A DNA stretch of 64,000 nt from Cichorium intybus. Lineage: Eukaryota; Streptophyta; Magnoliopsida; Asterales; Asteraceae. The stretch covers positions 119,618,298-119,682,297 of the forward strand of contig CM042012.1 in assembly GCA_023525715.1 (NCBI GenBank). The letters are read 5' to 3'. A program made the translations under genes and the position numbers. Below are positions 61,742 to 64,000 of the stretch, piece by piece; position 1 is the stretch's first letter; the number at the start of each line of letters is the position of its first letter. The notes under the pieces were generated by a model that was not told the origin of the DNA, ran no database searches, and was given only the letters and a program-made list of their open reading frames with translations.

Positions 61742-63069
61742 TCAATCCAAATCCTCTGTATCATCAAATCCATGCCCATGTGGCTGATAGTCTCCTCCTG
61801 ATGGATCGCCATGAGCCTCGCTAGACTGTCCTGCTCCTCCCATCCTCTGATCCCATGTCGGATAGGGATACTGCGGGGGCAGCTGCCATCCTGCCTGCTG
61901 ATACATGTGTCCCATGAACTGATGTGTATCATCCAGGTAGTGTCCCATGGCATTCGCCTCCTGCTGGCGACGCAGATACATTTGGCGCATTTCCTCCAGC
62001 CTGTTTAAATCCATCTGGACCATTTGGTTATAGAGGAAATTTAAGTTTACCTCTTGTTGTGGTCCTTGCTGCTCGTGCTCGTGCTGGCGGCGTCGGCTCT
62101 GTCTGGAAGCAGAGGGCTGTGCTTCTTCTGCCCCAAATCCCGGTGGCGGAGTGGTGGAAGTAATACCGATGAAATCGAACGTGTTCGGCGCCACCCTCCG
62201 AATCATAGTTTTAAAATGTGATTCGGAGAGGATTTTCGGGTGCTCGGTTTTGACCGTGAGCATGTTTATGGAGGAAAAATCGCCCAATTTCTTTGCGATC
62301 CTTGTAATCATATTGCCACCGCAAATCGGGCTAAGCGTGTTTTGCCCCTTTGCTCGCTCCCTAAAGAAAACTGCAATTGCGTGTGGGAGATTGAATTTCA
62401 CTTCGGGGTTAATTGCTCCCCAAAGTGCCGACAAATCTAGGTACGGGCATTTGTCAAGCCCGTATGATTGGTTCACGGTAAACGCGAGGAGACGGTGGAG
62501 CATTCTGTGGATAGGATTTTGGATTTGTGAAGCTTTATTATCTCGCGGTATTGTATTGTTGACGTTTGCTATTTCTTGAAAGAACAAACTGCATCTCCCT
62601 TCGCTGAATTCACCCCTGTCGTAAGTTGAAAGATAAGTTGGGAAATATGGATGAAAAGCGAGCTCCTCGGGATAGAGGCCAAGGAGGTATGCGAACCGGG
62701 CAAGAGACACATCATGCCAAGTTCCCATCAATCGGAAACGAATATCTTCATCAGTTTCTTTCTCATATTTGAAAGTAGAAAGAAACTCTAGCGTTAGCTC
62801 CATATACACATTTTCGTTTATCCGGAAGATGTTGTTCCAAGCCTCGTCCGTCACTACCCCAAATAATGGATCTTCGAATTGGCGGATGAGGTAAGGTGCC
62901 AGTTTGTCTGATATTCCAATTGCATCCAGCTTGTCCCAATCCACTGCTGGAGCAACATTCATATCCTTCTTTATCAAACTAGCCAAGACATATTTTGCAT
63001 CTCGGTCTTCATCTGAATTTCCAAATCTTAAGTATGGGTGACTTGTTTTTGAGGTTTTGAACTTAGTTC
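61742..63069 (-). CDS. Athila ORF1-like protein next to the 3' LTR
   Basis: A frame of 414 codons (from 62986) that stays open upstream to about 63083 without an ATG before MNVAPAV. It belongs to the plant retrotransposon ORF-1 (ATHILA) type: YMELTLEFLSTF near residue 60, IRFRLMGTW, LGLYPEEL, HRLLAFTVNQS, then a Gln/Arg-rich C-terminal third (about 290-414) with possible coiled coil (QMVQMDLNRLEEMRQMYLR) and an acidic end. At 63070-63073 the minus strand reads a pyrimidine-rich TTCTTATTGCAG before GAACT, a good 3' splice site in frame, so the ORF is probably an exon of a spliced subgenomic RNA beginning at 63069. Sense orientation and position before the polypurine tract match the env-like slot of Athila elements. 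Biochemical role unknown; no signal peptide or membrane helix seen. Confidence 0.75.
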
Positions 63070-63977
63070 CTGCAATAAGAATTCAAGCAATAAGCCAAAC
63101 AAGCAAGAAAAATAAGCAAAAATGGTCAAGGCAGGAGGCAGGCGCGGTGCGCCCATGGGACAGGCGCAGTGCGCCCCACGGCTGCACGAATTCTGCTTAC
63201 TCAATCTGTTTTCAATTCAAGTTTTTGCTCAAATCCAGCCAATATTCGTGTATGCATTATGATTATTGATATAATGGACCACAAATATCACAAAACAAAC
63301 ATCAATTACATCGAAAATCAACAATCTAATTTCTAGGGTTTGTTCTTCCCCAATTTGTCAAATTTGTGTGAAATTTGATGTTTTTGTTGTGCAATTGAAG
63401 TTTGTAATGTAATCTATTAGTCATATGCATCAATAACCCTATCAAAATAACACCTAAATTGGACTATAATCAAGGAACACGAATTTTCAAGTCAAGAACT
63501 CATTTTGGAAGAATTTCAATCAATTTGAAGCTAAAAACAATGTAATCTAACAAGAAATCTTAGCAAAATGCACAAGGAAAGGAAAGAAATAAAGAAAACA
63601 TACCCATATATGAAGATTAACCAAGAAAATAGAAGCAAAAATCGAGTTTTGGAGGTTTTGGCTCGGGCTCCTGTCGGCGGGTCGCGCTAGAGAAGAAAGG
63701 AAGTGTGAAGAATGAATTTTTACAGCTTACCTGTCTTTTGTATCTGCGAACCGGCGCGGTGCGCCCTCTGAATGGGAGGGGTGCGCCCTGCGCCTGCTTT
63801 GCACTCTTTGAAGCTTATAAATTTTTGCCCTCTAATTTCTTTTCTTATATTTAATTCATATGTTTTGTTTATTTCTATTACCACAATATTTTTTTTTTTA
63901 TTTTTATTACCACACAATATTTTTATTTTTATTACCACACAATATTTTTATTTAATAATTTATTTTTTTTATTTTAT
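63070..63977 (-). other. upstream intron or spacer of the Athila-type element
   Basis: Non-coding, with four GGCGCGGTGCGCC-type motifs (63139-63180, 63752-63795) like those in the LTR. No pol coding sequence is reached before the window ends. Confidence 0.45.
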
Positions 63978-64000
63978 TATATATATATATATATATATAT
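63978..64000. repeat. (TA)n tract at window end
   Basis: TA repeat running off the window after repeated TTATTACCACACAATATTTT phrases (63880-63950). Confidence 0.9.

Noticed and set aside
62151..62579. Plus-strand 142-codon frame
   Set aside because: Antisense of the Athila ORF1-like gene, with no domain of its own.

Overview
The window reads as plant nuclear DNA, most likely from a eudicot and possibly Asteraceae. It is AT-rich, its introns end in GT/AG, and it holds plant-type Ty1-copia, Ty3-gypsy (Tekay-like and Athila/Tat-like), LINE, MULE, hAT, CACTA and probable Helitron sequences, plus a eukaryotic tRNA-Ala. There are no bacterial operons. Nearly all of it is nested transposable elements. 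The only convincing host genes are a duplicated pair of 76-aa small-protein genes, each followed by a tRNA-Ala(CGC) gene. The species is inference.

Positions 1-27553. After a short MULE-type zinc-knuckle remnant comes a reverse-oriented copia-like LTR element. Its two LTRs (1336-13858, truncated, and 15695-27553) each carry a long TA tract. The TA tract of the left LTR holds a 12-kb Mutator-like element (1638-13651) with 53-bp terminal inverted repeats. This MULE carries two convergent genes: a FAR1/MULE/SWIM transposase on the minus strand and a multi-exon ULP1-type cysteine protease gene on the plus strand. The layout is that of MuDR, with the protease in the mudrB position, so it resembles Kaonashi/CUMULE-type elements. 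Both genes carry nonsense or frameshift lesions. The TA tract of the right LTR holds a Helitron-like segment (17085-27375), itself split by a decayed copia element with 775-bp LTRs and a CACCG duplication.

Positions 27554-33090. A chromovirus-type solo LTR (target duplication CTAAT) contains a copia solo LTR. A CACTA terminus and a long-TIR element resembling a Pack-MULE follow.

Positions 33094-50805. Two copies of a host segment (33094-34440 and 47905-50805) each hold the 76-aa gene and the tRNA. The second copy also has a local tandem duplication and an hAT insertion with a clean 8-bp duplication. Between the copies lie a LINE split by an Athila-type LTR fragment and by a 4.8-kb copia element with TA..CT ends, and then a gypsy solo LTR.

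Positions 50806-64000. A compact gag-only copia element (50862-53496) keeps a 522-codon gag-protease ORF. A CACTA terminus, two chromovirus LTRs and the 3' half of an Athila-type element follow. The Athila part includes a 414-aa ORF next to the 3' LTR, with a splice acceptor at its 5' edge. Several LTR families each carry their own cluster of short GC-rich palindromes. Exon boundaries, LTR limits and duplications were read by eye; no alignments or searches were run.
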